A DNA stretch of 64,000 nt from Corbicula japonica (GCA_038501625.1 JAZAYU010000088.1:620001-684000), one strand, 5' to 3'. Shown: positions 1 to 11,799, counted from the first letter of the stretch. Notes: a model not told the origin generated them from the letters alone. Program-made: numbers and translations.

Positions 1-530
1 TCAGCGAAAACCAGAGCGAGACACAGACAGAAGAACGTCATACGTGTTGCTAGCGACCACCAGTACGAGACACAGACAGAAGAACGTCATACGTGTTGCC
101 AGCGACCACCAGAACGAGACACAGACAGAAGAACGTCATACGTGTTGTCAGCGAAAACCAGAACGAGACACAGACAGAAGAACGTCATACGTGTTGTCAG
201 CGAAAACCAGAGCGAGACACAGACAGAAGAACGTCATACGTGTTGTCAGCGAAAACCAGAACGAGACACAGACAGAAGAACGTCATACATGATGTCAGCG
301 AAAACCAGAGCGAGACACAGACAGAAGAACGTCATACGTGTTGCTAGCGACCACCAGAACGAGACACAGACAGAACAACGTCATACATGATGTCAGCGAA
401 AACCAGAGCGAGGCACAGACAGAAGAACGTCATACGTGTTGCTAGCGACGACCAGAACGAGACACAGACAGAAGAACGTCATACGTGTTGCTAGCGACTA
501 ACAGAACCAGGCACAGACAGAAGAACGTCA
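1..530. repeat. 49-bp minisatellite, about 11 copies
   Basis: A 49-bp unit built around GAGACACAGACAGAAGAACG repeats head to tail with few changes; the array runs off the left edge. Because 49 is not a multiple of 3, the array is open in several frames and gives spurious Arg/Gln/Glu-rich peptides. The sub-motifs TTGTCAGCGAAAACCAG and TTGCTAGCGACCACCAG alternate between units, so at least two unit variants exist. It lies downstream of the last visible Patched exon on the minus strand and is most likely inside the next intron of that gene. Confidence 0.95.
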
Positions 531-639
531 TATATTTGTTAGCGTCAAAAGCCTCGTTTTATATCGATTTAGATGACTCGTTTGATAATTTCAGTATAAA
601 ATGAATACTTATGTTGCATCCTTTATGTACCAAATATAC

Positions 640-764
640 CTACTCCGTGTTCGAGAGCATTTGGTTTTCCTAGGGCCAGGATAATGTAGAGAAGAACGAC
701 AGGGAAACCGTAGACAATGAGTATTATATCCCCATACACCCCATTGAAGAATTCTTCTTGATAC
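640..764 (-). CDS. Patched-like gene, exon 7 (start of sterol-sensing domain)
   Basis: A 125-nt exon between AATATTTTGCAG and GTAG|GTATAT. It begins YQEEFFNGVYGD and runs into the hydrophobic IILIVYGFPVVLLYIILALG, the first helix of the sterol-sensing domain, then KPNALEHGVG. It ends with 1 nt of the next codon. The following exon is not in the window. Confidence 0.9.
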
Positions 765-3700
765 CTGCAAAATATTATTAGGCATAAACTTAGAGGTTTT
801 AGGTCTTGCTGCATTTTCGTCGGTTCTTAAATTCTTAAATTCGTTGTTTTTGATTTTCTAAAAGATCTAAGTTCCGTTCTGTATTTAAATTAATATCGAC
901 TTCGGTGAAATCCAACAAAAAAAACTATCCTCGAATTCACAATTTAAGCTGACAGGATTGTTGGAATCTTGTGCTCTTTTTATTAAAAGAGAAATCTTCA
1001 TGCAGTGTCAGATTTTTATTTTTTTTCTTTCTGTTAAACACTGCTTCCGAGAATTCATGAAAAAAAATGTTGTTTTGAAAGATAACTGTAAAGAAAACAA
1101 AACAACAACACGTTTAAAGAGAACACATTTATAAAATTTCGACACAGAACAAATTTTACAAAAAATGGAAATGACTCTCAGGAGCGAAAGTATAATTTGT
1201 CGTTTCAAAACACTTTTATCTCGGCCCAAGGTCATTAAACTGAGTTTGAAGACCAGACTGAAATCTCAAGTCTCCATTTCAGCCAATCAGATGCTTTAGA
1301 ATTCAGACTGATCGCCAGTTTTAGTATCATGATCTGGGGCCCTGTTAATTTACATACGAGTCCATGGTAAAGGCGTTGATCATGTCGAATGGAGGCTGGC
1401 CAGCGAGTGCCACATCTATAGCTTTGTACTCCAATTTCTTTGCCCGCGACCGTAACTACAATACCAGAAAACAGGTATTGTGACTGGTTGTGTAACTGAT
1501 TATCACGTGACTAGATTGTCACGTGACAGATAAGCAATATTAAAACATAGTTATATTATATATCGTATTATTAATCAACTTAAATAATATTGTCACAATA
1601 TGTACAATTCAGTCCAACTTAATATGGGTTGCACTCAATTCATATGAATCTTCAACTGGGCCAATACGAGAACCTGGGCCAATACAGGTTTTACTGGGCC
1701 AATATGAGATTGCATGATTCTGATTGGATAATGAACTGGTCCAATATGAATAGAATCACTTCCTTTTAAAAACAAAAATGCCGCCATTTTGTAATTTCTA
1801 AGTCATTTTTTATGGATAAAATGATAAAATTTTGGGCAGTAGAGGTGCGGTTAAGCAAAGCGGCAGAGGATAAGTCTATGTTGCTGATTTTGGTGATATC
1901 TTTCTGTGTAGTAAAACTCTTCTGTGTAATAAAAATCTTTGAGTTTATCTAACCAGTACAACAACAACGCGGATGTATGCAGCAAGAATTCTTGAAGCTA
2001 AAAAACTGTGAATTTTAAGGGATTACTCTTGATTTGAGCAAGTTTATTCAGCAGAACTTTGCAAAAAGGATCAAAGCTTAGTTTGGATAACTTAAAGACA
2101 TGTTATATTGAGTATTACATGTGGACGTCGTGGATGGAATGTGCCAGAGAAGAAAATTTATTTCGGATATATTTGGATATTAACTAAATTTAGACTGTGT
2201 GAACAAGAGAGTTGGCTGCCACAGTGTGTAGGAATGTTCTGGTTGTTTTTGTATTCAAAACAAAACAACTTTCATATCTGCATCTCCTTGGTAGCTTATA
2301 CCAGCCAGGTCACTACTGTACATAGACCCATTGAAGATGCCAGACACTTCTTCAGGCCGGTAAATTAGCAAATTTAAAGTCTAGAACTATGAATATTGTG
2401 TTAAATAATAAAATTATCATTAATCATGTGAATTCATATCGGCCTTGTTATTGGGCATCGGGCGGTCATATTAGCCCTCGGCCTTTGGCCTCTGACTAAT
2501 ATGAGTACCCTTGGCCCAATAACAAGTCAAATATGAATTCACTTGATTAATAACATTATAATATTAAAACATCAAACAAAGAGTCACATGGAGTCGCAGT
2601 TGCCTCTACCATTAATCGAATCATTGAATGCCATTTTAAATTAAGCACTACGTTTGATCTTTTAAACCTATTTCTTGTCGTCATGTACATGTAAAAACAA
2701 AAACAAACTAAAATTGCAAATATATGATATTTTGCAGAGAAAAAAAACGCAATTCCTTACCTGAATACTTGACTGGATGAACCAATCCGCGTGCATGATC
2801 CCTGCCGACACAATGTGACCCGATTCGTTTCTTTTTATTAAACCCAGCATACGTGTTGCATTGAAAGGGAAGAAATAAGTCGGACTGAAAAATTAAATAA
2901 ATGCAATCACCATGGAGATCGTCATGGGAAAAATGTCTTTTCAGGTGGCGTCAATTCTTGAAATGACGTCATAAAGTAATGCAAACGACATTTCCTAATT
3001 ACAGTATGCAGTTCGCGATAAAATTATATTACAAAGTTATTTGAAAATAAAATTTAACTGTAACATCGACAACACGTTTTCCGTTACGTGATGACAAAAT
3101 GTTCTTAAACAATGAATAAAAATACCCAAGACAGATATAGGTTTATGTCTTTCCATATAACTGGAAGGGTTTGCATTGGTTAAAGTGATGAAATAATATT
3201 TCTATATTCAGTTAAATTTCTCTTTTTTCATAGAAAAGGGTGTAACTTACTTAAATTTTACTTTGTTAATATCTTTAATAATATCCTCATCCGTGAGTTT
3301 CTCTATCTTTTCCCTCTTGTTAGAGTACAATGCTAGAAGGCTGTCAATAAAACATCGTCCCATGATTCTGCAACATAACGGCAATGTAGTGTTATTTAGT
3401 TCCGCGGGTACGAACTTTCGTAAATAAAACAACAAATAACAAATGACATTTTCACGCGGGTAGTTGCAATATCTTCGTAAAATTAACGATTACACTTTTT
3501 TTTAATTTCGCTGGGTTTTTAATTCGCGCATGCCCCCCCCCCCCCCCTTGAATGAAATACCCGAATTCAAAACCCGCGAAAATATAAAGATAGCACAGTG
3601 TAAAACTGTTTTCTGACAGGATAATGGTAGACAGAACGGACAACATATATGTTTAAAACTGTACACTCCGATTTAAACCTTAGCACATGAAGGTATGATG

Positions 3701-6172
3701 TGGGCCATGATTGTTTCGACCTTTTACATTTTCAGTGTATGTTAAACAAGAACAAAATGCAAAACAAATGGAAACTTGAATGCTTTTCACGTAGAGCTAT
3801 ACAAAATTTATGTTTATGCAATAACATCTTCATTATTTATTTTCCATATCTTATAAACTTAATATGGAAGTATTTACATATTCGCATTGGTGACTCGTCA
3901 AAACGGGTTTAACAAGTTGAAACCTACCTAACACACATGGATTCAAAGTTATGATCACCGTCAACTGTCAGATTGGATATCTTCGTATGCATATCATATA
4001 ACTGCAAAATAATCAATAATTTATAAATAGAAAAGATCATGCTATTGTCATATATACTCAAACAAGATATACTTATAAGAGGAAAGTTGTAATTCTTTTT
4101 TTTTTTCTTAAAATAAAAATCATTTGCAAAAAGCTAAAGTTTCTATCTTGATATCTATTCTCTCAAAAAACAATATGCTCTACCCTTTAAGTTGTGAGAA
4201 CTTTCTGTATCAAATTAATGAATAAAAAATTAATTTACTATGACACAGCTTGGTGAGTATATTCATGCATTTTAAGAAGGAACGGACTTCTTTACAGTAT
4301 GACAAGACTAGTAGTTCTTAGAACTGGATTTTTGGACTATCTATGTGTTTTCTTTTAAACTGTGATACTACAAAAATATATATTATGATATTATAAATCA
4401 AATAAAGTTGGGGTTTTGATACTTTCGTTCAATATTACGTGAAAAAAACTCCTTACCCCTAACAAGCTTTCTCGTGTAAGGACATTGTCGCCTTTCAAAA
4501 TCAACCGAATTGGCCTCTGCTCGTAAGGAACATGTTTTTCGACCCAGGCCCGGTCTTCGAAAATCCTTGAAGAAGGTGGTAACAAAAGGTCTGCAAAGTC
4601 CTCGTTGAATTTGTACTTGATTATACCAATCGACAAAAAGGACGGTATAATGATGCTGATGATGATGGTTTTGATTGGATTTCTTGCAATGGCAAGACCG
4701 ATTCTGAAAAATAGTACAAGGAAATCAGTAAAATGCCCAAATACGGATGGCGGCTTCCAAATACTATACTGTTTGCTCAGTTGAACACTTGTGCCGCCCT
4801 AAGATGCTTTGTCAGGAAGAGACATAACTCTTCCAAATTTGACATTGACCAAAAGATTTTGTCTACATCACAAATCTGCCCCAGCAAACATTATAATGTG
4901 GCGGGTAGATGTCGCCAAACACCCTCTTTCACTACCGGCTCATTACATTCACCTCTGTTATAGGCTGGGACTACTTTCAACTACTTTTACTTTTAACTAA
5001 AAAATAGTTCACGAATTATATATAAAATTGATTGGGTTTCTTCGGTTTGAATGAAAGATAGTGAAGATTTCTGTTATTTGTTTCACCACAAGCTTTTAAA
5101 TTCACAATAATGACTGTATAAAAATAAGGCGGTCGAGTTTGGTCAAAAAGGCGCACTTGTTTGTATACGCCGTAATGTCCCGATAGGTATATGCCGAGTA
5201 CTCCGATCACGTGATAGGTACACTGATCCGGTACAGATGAATAGAGTGCAGTTCGGGATACCTTAAAATGGCCACCAAAATACTATGTGAATGGAAAACA
5301 AAAATGGGTCCTATAATAGGCAATTTCTCAATATTTCAACTTACACATTTTGTTTCGTCACCATCATGGAAATAAATGCGCCGAGCTGTTTAAACCGGGC
5401 AATGCGGTATGTCCCGACTTTACCGGAAATACATGCGCACGCAAGTAGCCGGACTGAAACGAGCGTAGATCGGTGTCCCGCGGTATACCTAGGACTGATT
5501 CGGGACACCAATCAAGTGCGCCTAATTGAGCCTTTCGCAGAGATGTAAAGTGAGTGTAAGGAACGACAACTCTGCGAAGGAGATCGGTCGCCAAACTGAG
5601 CGAAGAAGAGTTGTTCCGTTAAATATGAAATGTAAACCATTAATATATCTGCAACGTATTCATCTAACTTAAAGCCCCATTTTGCCTGTTTTTATTTATA
5701 ACTATTATAGTAAAAGTATACGACTTGTTTATTTAAAATTTCACTTTCGTAAAACGTTTTCGAGCTATTTTTCAATAAATTGGGTAGTGACAAAATCAGA
5801 ATTTCAAACAGCAGCTAAAATCGGGCTTTAACGTTAGCTTCTAAGCCGTGCGCCAAGCGGATATGTCCAGTATAAAATAGTTTGCTTACATCATGGCACT
5901 CGTGTAATAAATAGTAGTCTACACTGATATAAAATGTTATTCTCGTTTGTGACAGTTGTCGTAGAGAGGCGAAAATACCCGGAGAGTTCCGAATGATCCG
6001 ATAACTTACTTGTAAAAGTTGGCCTCCAGACCTTTAATCATGGCGTTACGGACCCTTGCCATCAGGTTCGGTTTTTTCCCCGGCTTTTGCTGGTCAGGTA
6101 AAACCCGCTGGAGGCTGTTTTTGGTACCATTCCCCACGTGCTCATATTGCTCGGAAGGTGTAAGATCAAAAT
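640..6172 (-). CDS. Patched domain-containing protein (PTCHD/ptr-like), 5' part, seven exons, 3' end outside window
   Basis: Rebuilt by reading minus-strand splice sites. Exons are 6172-6010, 4703-4457, 4001-3928, 3367-3251, 2884-2761, 1455-1358 and 764-640, with AG acceptors, GT donors and phases that agree at all six junctions. Counting from the first in-frame Met (6062), about 279 residues are visible. They include a GLEANFYK-IGLAIARNP start, a first membrane helix at about residues 27-50, an extracellular loop with PPSSRIFEDRAWVEKH and NVLTRESLL, the GHIVSAG motif, and then YQEEFFNGVYGDIILIVYGF, which opens the sterol-sensing domain helices. This order is typical of Patched-related RND-fold membrane proteins, which are linked to sterol or lipid handling and Hedgehog-type signalling. 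The closest type is probably the PTCHD3/ptr-like group rather than Patched proper; that choice is inference. The C-terminal two thirds are missing from the window. Introns carry foldback repeats. Confidence 0.9.
1224..1320. repeat. Degenerate copy of CCAAT-bearing foldback element
   Basis: A worn copy of the element best seen at 37523-37668. It keeps GCCCAAGG at one end and CATTTCAGCCAATCAGATGC in the middle, but the pairing arms are decayed. It lies in the Patched intron between exons 6 and 7. Confidence 0.6.
1358..1455 (-). CDS. Patched-like gene, exon 6
   Basis: A 98-nt exon between GGTATTGTAG and GACTC|GTATGT. It encodes RAKKLEYKAIDVALAG and PPFDMINAFTMD, then 2 nt of a Ser codon. It corresponds to the stretch before the sterol-sensing domain. 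No long open frame marks it; support is from splice signals and phase (0 in, 2 out). Confidence 0.85.
2405..2566. repeat. Nested foldback (MITE-like) element in a Patched intron
   Basis: The left arm (ATTAATCATGTGAATTCATA, then CTTGTTATTGGGC) is mirrored by the right arm (GCCCAATAACAAG, then ATATGAATTCACTTGATTAA). A second, inner inverted repeat (TCATATTAG / CTAATATGAG) lies inside. The related phrase GGGCCAATA recurs three times at about 1658-1705, suggesting an older relative there. Confidence 0.75.
2761..2884 (-). CDS. Patched-like gene, exon 5
   Basis: A 124-nt exon between AATTTTTCAG and ATTCAG|GTAAGG. It encodes NPTYFFPFNATRMLG followed by SGHIVSAGIMHADWFIQSS. The G-H-I-V-S-A block is strongly conserved in Patched-related proteins. 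The exon ends on a whole codon. Confidence 0.92.
3251..3367 (-). CDS. Patched-like gene, exon 4
   Basis: A 117-nt exon between GTTATGTTGCAG and TTTAA|GTAAGT. It encodes IMGRCFIDSLLALY, then EKLTDEDIIKDINKVKF. This is the C...SLL...LT..DI...IN pattern of the Patched-family first extracellular loop. Confidence 0.9.
3533..3547 (+). repeat. Poly-C tract (15 C)
   Basis: An uninterrupted run of 15 C within the Patched intron between exons 3 and 4. Its length may be a sequencing or assembly approximation. Confidence 0.9.
3928..4001 (-). CDS. Patched-like gene, exon 3
   Basis: A 74-nt exon between ATTATTTTGCAG and TTAG|GTAGGT. It encodes LYDMHTKISNLTV and FESMCV and ends with 2 nt of an Arg codon completed by the next exon. 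Family members have a short helix and a conserved Cys here. It is too short to appear as a long open frame but is required by phase. Confidence 0.88.
4457..4703 (-). CDS. Patched-like gene, exon 2 (first membrane helix and loop)
   Basis: The acceptor is CTATTTTTCAG and the donor GGG|GTAAGG. The exon has 1 nt plus 82 codons. It encodes ARNPIKTIIISIIIPSFLSI, the first transmembrane helix, followed by the conserved luminal stretch with LLPPSSR, WVEKHVP and LKGDNVLTRESLLG. This is the clearest Patched-family signature in the window. Confidence 0.92.
5360..5620. other. CpG-dense island in a Patched intron
   Basis: About 22 CpG dinucleotides occur in roughly 225 bases within an otherwise AT-rich intron. 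The stretch includes CCCGCGG and several CGG/CGC clusters. No exon with good splice sites was found here. It could be an internal promoter or enhancer, or the remains of a GC-rich mobile element. Confidence 0.4.
6010..6172 (-). CDS. Patched-like gene, first visible exon
   Basis: This 163-nt exon ends ACAA|GTAAGT at 6010. It has 53 full codons plus 2 nt at each end. The last residues, GLEANFY, join the next exon as K-IGLAIARNP, the usual start of Patched-family proteins. An in-frame TAA lies directly upstream of the weak acceptor (TTTAAG) at 6173. So either a further 5' exon splices here, or this is the first exon and translation starts at the Met at 6062-6060 (MARVRNAM). The second option fits family N-termini; both remain open. 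Confidence 0.8.
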
Positions 6173-6453
6173 CTTAAATATTAAAAAACGTGAAATTTGC
6201 TTATAAGAAATAGCAACATTAAAAATACAAAGCCTTCCCATACGGCCAGAAAGTAGAAAGGAAAAGACAATAAATTAGTATGATCAATAAAACAAGAACC
6301 TGAAGACAGACTTTTACAGGTAGGAACGGTCATTTTGCTTCCAGGTTTTTAACCCAGACTGTGTTAAAGATCATTAAACTTGAGATCGAACTCCAGACTC
6401 AAAATCTGTTTCGTTCCAGAAGTAAAATTCCATATTTAAACTGCAGGGCTGAA

Positions 6454-6592
6454 GGTTATAAAACTGAGCATGGAAACCAGTCTCAAATCTCAAGCATCTG
6501 ATTGGCTGAAATGGCGACTGGTCGTCATTTCAGCTAATCATATGCTTGAGATTTGAGACTGGTCTTCATGCTCAGTTTTATAACCTTGGGCA
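6454..6592. repeat. CCAAT-bearing foldback element, near full length
   Basis: A near-perfect palindrome of about 140 bp. It starts GGTTATAAAACTGAGCATGG and ends with the mirror image CATGCTCAGTTTTATAACC. It contains GATTGGCTGAAATGGCGAC and its complement, an inverted pair of CCAAT boxes. Confidence 0.9.
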
Positions 6593-7329
6593 CTGGTGTA
6601 ATTGCTTTTTATGATTTCTCAAATGCGTAAAGACCTTTTACCAAAACAACTAATTAATAAAAAAGTTTCTTTTCTTGTAAATAAAAAATATTTTTAATAT
6701 TATTTTGATTTAAAACGAATGCTGGAGTCTCAAACAAAATGAAGCTGGATAACAATATTTTCTATCTCAAATATAGAAGTGTAAATATTCTTTTTAGTAA
6801 TAAAATAGTGCTGTCAGGGTTCAGTTAACGAGTATTATGTGTACTAGTCATACTTCAATTAATATATAAATTTTAATACAATGTTTAACTCCATGCACAA
6901 GTACTTGCGTATATAGTTTTTATTAATTTAAATCACATATAAGCTATCTAACATCTACAAAATACGACCAGAAATACAGTTTTGATTTTCATGTAAATGG
7001 ATCGCTCTGATAAATACAGGCCTTTTTTACAAGAACATACTACCTGTAAATCCGTTATTATCCATATTCTAATATTATGTTCTGTTCTGTTTGATGTGGG
7101 ATTTATTATGAATTAATTGATGTAAATCATTCCATTTCCTTATTTGTTGTGTTCTTCAAATCGCCATCTGAAAGAAAAAAAAAGCAAATTGTGTACTGTG
7201 GTATTATATTTCGCGTGGATTGAAATTTCACATGTTTCATGCTACGGTAAACGTGCGAATTTAAAAACCAGCTAAATTACAATACGAATTAATATTTTAA
7301 TAGGAAATCGCGATAACTCGGATGCGATG

Positions 7330-7860
7330 ACTCGATATACTGGTCTGACTGGACATAAACGCCCTTATTTTAATTTTAATATAGTAAATTTTCCGTTTCT
7401 AGACGGCGATGTTCCTCGTGCGACTTCTTACGGGGTTTATATCTCACAGCTTGTTCGCTTTTCAAGAGCTTGCAACGATGTGAATGATTTCAATGAACGT
7501 AATCTTTGCATTACAGAAAAACTTTTAAAACAAGGTTATCGGTATCACAAATTAAGGAAAACCTTTTGCAAGTTTTATCGCCGATATCCAGATCTAATTC
7601 ATAAATACAGGTGCAGTTTAAAATCACTATTGCAACAAGGTATTTCACAGCCAGTTTTTTTATGGAGATTTAATTTATAAACTTAAGAAGATAAAAGGCG
7701 ATGTTAATTTCTCCCGGTTATTCGTAAAAACCATATGTAAATTTAAAAAGAAAGGTTACCAACATGATATTTTACAGCGCTCTGCAGGCCTGGTGATTAA
7801 CCCATCTACAGTTGATCATTATGCTTACCTCTTTGGTTGCACGACGGTGGCAGGGGTTTA
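7330..7860 (+). pseudogene. Retroelement reverse-transcriptase C-terminal relic, one frameshift
   Basis: The frame opens around 7327 and contains ATSYGVYISQLVRFSRAC and KLLKQGYRYHKLRKTFCKFY. This block is common at the C-terminus of a retroelement RT polyprotein in molluscs. Near 7655, in a T-run, the frame shifts. The continuation in another frame (RSAGLVINPSTVDHYAYL, then FGCTTV) reaches a stop at about 7860. The upstream RT catalytic core is absent. The clade is not decided; recognition rests on memory of similar proteins, not a search. Confidence 0.75.
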
Positions 7861-8624
7861 AGAGTTTATGAAAGTTTTTGGGGAAATCTTTTCTAAGAAG
7901 AACCTAGAAGCTCGATTTGTTTCTTTTATCCCTGTCATCGTGTTCTTGCTGATTTTACTCCAGGTGCTCTGGTCTCTGTAAGATCATCGAGTACCCGCCC
8001 TTTGGCTTTGCAATGCTATTAAATTCTTATGTTTATATGTTTGTATGCTTTTGCATGCAACATTGTTGAGCTGATGGGTGGGTTGGAGTTATTTCACCAA
8101 GACAATTTGTACTTGTTTTGTGATACGAGAACCTGTTGGGGCAAGTGTGAGGTTGGTGCACCCTAGAACCTGGTTTAAACCCCCAGTGGCAATTTGTTTT
8201 GCCACTGACCGTTCCAAGGCGGTAACCCCTCCGGTTCTCACTTCCGTTATTTGTTTGTGGCGTCCAGTTTGAAACTGATTTTTGTAATACCATGCTCTCT
8301 TTTCCTCTCTACTTTTTGGCTGTGTGGGGAGGCTGTGTATGCTGGATGTGGCCATTCCTGATATGCATATTTCATTTTTTTCCCGTCAATTCTTTTAATA
8401 AATTCAATGTAAAAATGATGTGTAATTGAGTTAGTTTACATCGTCAAGATCACATTGTGAGTAAAGTTGGCTATAAACTGTGTCATTTCTTTATTCTTAC
8501 TAAAAAGACCCCGAGGGCGCGGCAAGTGTTCAACTGAACACCCATCTAGTCCGTTAACACTGGAGATGCAATCAGCAGTTACCCCTCGATTAGAGTCCGG
8601 AAGGATTAGTAGATGAAGTGTAAA
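7861..8624. other. No gene seen; probable repeat-derived sequence
   Basis: The stretch at about 8030-8350 looks like the non-coding tail of the retroelement relic upstream (CCAGTGGCAATTTGTTTTGC with its near mirror), but I cannot prove it. No exon with paired splice sites is evident. Confidence 0.4.
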
Positions 8625-10265
8625 GAGCAGTGGGGAGATGTGGAGTGGAGTTGGAGATGTGTGGTTGGTGATTAAGTGATATGGAGTGAAGTTGGGAGAT
8701 GTGTGGTTGGTGATTAAGTGATGTGGAGTGAAGTTGGGAAATGCGAAGTGGAGTGATGTGAAATGGAGTGATGTGTGGAGTGGGATTAAGTGAGGTGGAG
8801 TGATGTGAAATGGAGTGATGTGTGGAGTGGGATTAAGTGAGGTGGAGTGATGTGAAATGGAGTGATGTGTGGAGTGTGATTAAGTGATGTGGAGTGATGT
8901 GAAATGGAGTGATGTGTGGAGTGTGATTAAGTGATGTGGAGTGATGTGAAATGGAGTGATGTGTGGAGTGTGATTAAGTGAGGTGGAGTGACGTGAAATG
9001 GAGTGATGTGTGGAGTGTGATTAAGTGAGGTGGAGTGATGTGAAATGGAGTGATGTGTGGAGTGTGATTAAGTGATGTGGAGTGATGTGAAATGGAGTGA
9101 TGTGTGGAGTGTGATTAAGTGAGGTGGAGTGACGTGAAATGGAGTGATGTGTGGAGTGTGATTAAGTGAGGTGGAGTGATGTGAAATGGAGTGATGTGTG
9201 GAGTGGGATTAAGTGATGTGGAGTGACGTGAAATGGAGTGATGTGTGGAGTGGGATTAAGTGAGGTGGAGTGATGTGAAATGGAGTGATGTGTGGAGTGT
9301 GATTAAGTGAGGTGGAGTGACGTGAAATGGAGTGATGTGTGGAGTGGGATTAAGTGATGTGGAGTGGAGTTGGAAGATGCGTAGTGGAGTGATGTGAAAT
9401 GAAGTGATGTTTGGAGTGGGATTAAGTGATGTGAAGTAGAGTTAGGAGATGTGAAGTTGAGTAATGTGAAATGGAGTGATGTGTGGAGTGGAATTTAGTG
9501 ATGAGGAGTAGAGTTGGAAGATGCGAAGTTGAGTGATGTGAAATGGAGTGATGTGTGGAGTGGGATTAAGTGATGTGGAGTAGAGTTGGGAGATGTGAAG
9601 TTGAGTAATGTGAAATGGAGTGATGTGTGGGGTGGGACTAAGTGATGTGGAGTGGAGTTGGAAGATGCGAAGTTGAGTAATGTGAAATGGAGTGATGTGT
9701 GGAGTGGGATTAAGTGATGTTGAGTGGAGTTGGAAGATGCGAAGTTGAGTAATGTGAAATGGAGTGATGTGTGGAGTGGGATTCAGTGATGTGGAGTAGA
9801 GATGAGAGATGCGAAGTTGAGTGATGTGAAATGGAGTGATGTGTGGAGTGGGATTAAGTGAAGTGGAGTGATGTGAAATGGAGAGATATATTACGGGAGT
9901 GAGTGGAATGTTATGTGTATTGGAGTTAGGTAATGTAGAGTGGAGTGACGAAGTGTGGAGTGATGTAGAGTGAAGTGATAAGGAATGGATTTGAGTAATG
10001 TGAGGTGAAGTGATATGGTGTGAAATAATGTGGAATCGAGTTGTGTACAGTGGAGTGGAGTAATGTGAAGCGAAGTGAGGTGGAATGGATTGCAATGATG
10101 TGGAATGGATTGCAATGATGTGGAAAGGATTGCAGTGATGTGGAATGGATTGCAGTGATGTGGAATGGATTGCAGCGATGTGGAATGGATTGCAGTGATG
10201 TGGAATGGATTGCAGTGATATCGAATGGATTGCAATTATGCGGAGTTGGATGATCTGGATTGGAG
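8625..10265. repeat. GGAGT-rich satellite with 47-, 72- and 20-bp sub-arrays
   Basis: The plus strand is a purine/T-rich array based on GGAGTGATGTG. From about 8750 to 9360 the period is 47 bp (GTGAAATGGAGTGATGTGTG, then GAGTGGGATTAAGTGA). From about 9450 to 9860 it is 72 bp, with an added GTTGGAAGATGCGAAGTTGA. From about 10085 to 10230 it is 20 bp (GGAATGGATTGCAGTGATGT). The long His/Ser/Pro/Thr-rich minus-strand frames here are artefacts of the array. Confidence 0.95.
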
Positions 10266-11754
10266 TGGAGTTTTGTAGTAGGGAACGGAATAGTAGTTCA
10301 AAATGATATAAAAAGTTTACGAATCGGTACTTAGAGAATAGTTTTTGAATTCGTGATTGGGTTCATGGGTTACATCAATGACAATTGAAAACGGTGAGAA
10401 AGACGACATGCATCATTATTTCACATTACACGTTCGCCCACACAACTTGATATATATCCGGTTTGAATATAATTATTATGCTCCGCTGGTGTGTGATTTT
10501 GGAGTGCGTTTACAATAATTTTTATTATTCACTTGGTCACGACGACTTGTACTTGCCACAACCACGTGCCTTTTTTCATAGGATTCCGCTTCGTTGTTTA
10601 GAAAATATATATGTGTGTATATGTTACATCTTCAATTTCATTGAAAATCATCTATAATGCTGCAATATTTACATTTTATTAATATGATTGGCTCCACTGC
10701 GGGGAGTGGGGGATCCAAACAACGATACGGACATCTTTGGGCTTTATTTGTGAATGTCGTTTTTAACACATCAGCTATCAGTAAGCTCAATGTATGTCAA
10801 AGTGTTCCTCACCCGTGCAAATGAATTTCCGCAACACGTGAAGCTAAAATTATGCTTTAAACACGAACATTAAAGAGCCCCCATTGGGTCTTCTATCCAG
10901 TGACATAATGATAGCATTACAGTAACACAGGGACCTGATTTTAGTAAACAACAAGTTTGATCTTATGATTATATGTATTATAAAACTTAAGTTAAAATTT
11001 AATAATAATGTCTTGATAAAGTCTATGGCCTAAGACATAGTCCATATGTTACAATAATGAGTGATAATTAATAACACAAGACAAGGAACATAGTTTATGG
11101 CCACCTTGTGCGGCTGTAAACAGAGCTTCCTGGATTCTCGGATGGAACGTTGGACATTGTCATGTAACTGCTTCAAACGAACCCCTTTTCAGAAAATCTT
11201 TAATCCGACCCTGAATAAAATTATAAGAAATACTTAAGAAATAGAATTCGTGACAAGAGGATTGGAGGAAGTGAAATGAAAATTTTACCTTGAGGCTTTC
11301 GTGCATGCAATAAACCGTTGTAAACTATTTTAATTTTATAAAATATGTCCGGCACACGTTTCAAAACACTGAATATGTTGTTTAACAAAGCTGATTTTTC
11401 TAAAACTTGTATCCACAACTGTTTCAAAATTTTGTGGTTTCATCAAATTATTGTAATCACATGTTAATCATGATACAGTATAACAAAACTTGTATCAATC
11501 AAAGCGATGAAAATAGCTGTCAATGCTGGTTGCAATACTGCCAGGAGCAAGAAACTTGTCACTCTCTGGTTGTCACTATCCCGTCAATGCTATTTTGACA
11601 GGACATAATTTTATATCGAAATTGCGATTAAAAAATTGGACCGATTATATTTCATTGAATTTTATATACGTAAGGATATCTATGTACATGTACATACTTT
11701 GAGGGCCTTATTGAAAATTGACATTGTCAAATAAGTCACCATCGTTAAATAAAG

Positions 11755-11756
<2 letters not shown>
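10266..11756. other. No feature recognised
   Basis: AT-rich single-copy-looking DNA. Open frames are short, without family motifs or good paired splice signals. Confidence 0.5.

Positions 11757-11799
<43 letters not shown>
11757..11799. repeat. (ATT)n microsatellite
   Basis: About 14 uninterrupted ATT units. Confidence 0.97.

Noticed and set aside
44..390. Arg/Gln-rich frames at the left edge.
   Set aside because: Products of the 49-bp minisatellite; the same DNA is open in several frames.
9442..10235. Long minus-strand frames rich in His, Ser, Thr and Pro.
   Set aside because: They are translations of the GGAGTGATG satellite and vary with its period.
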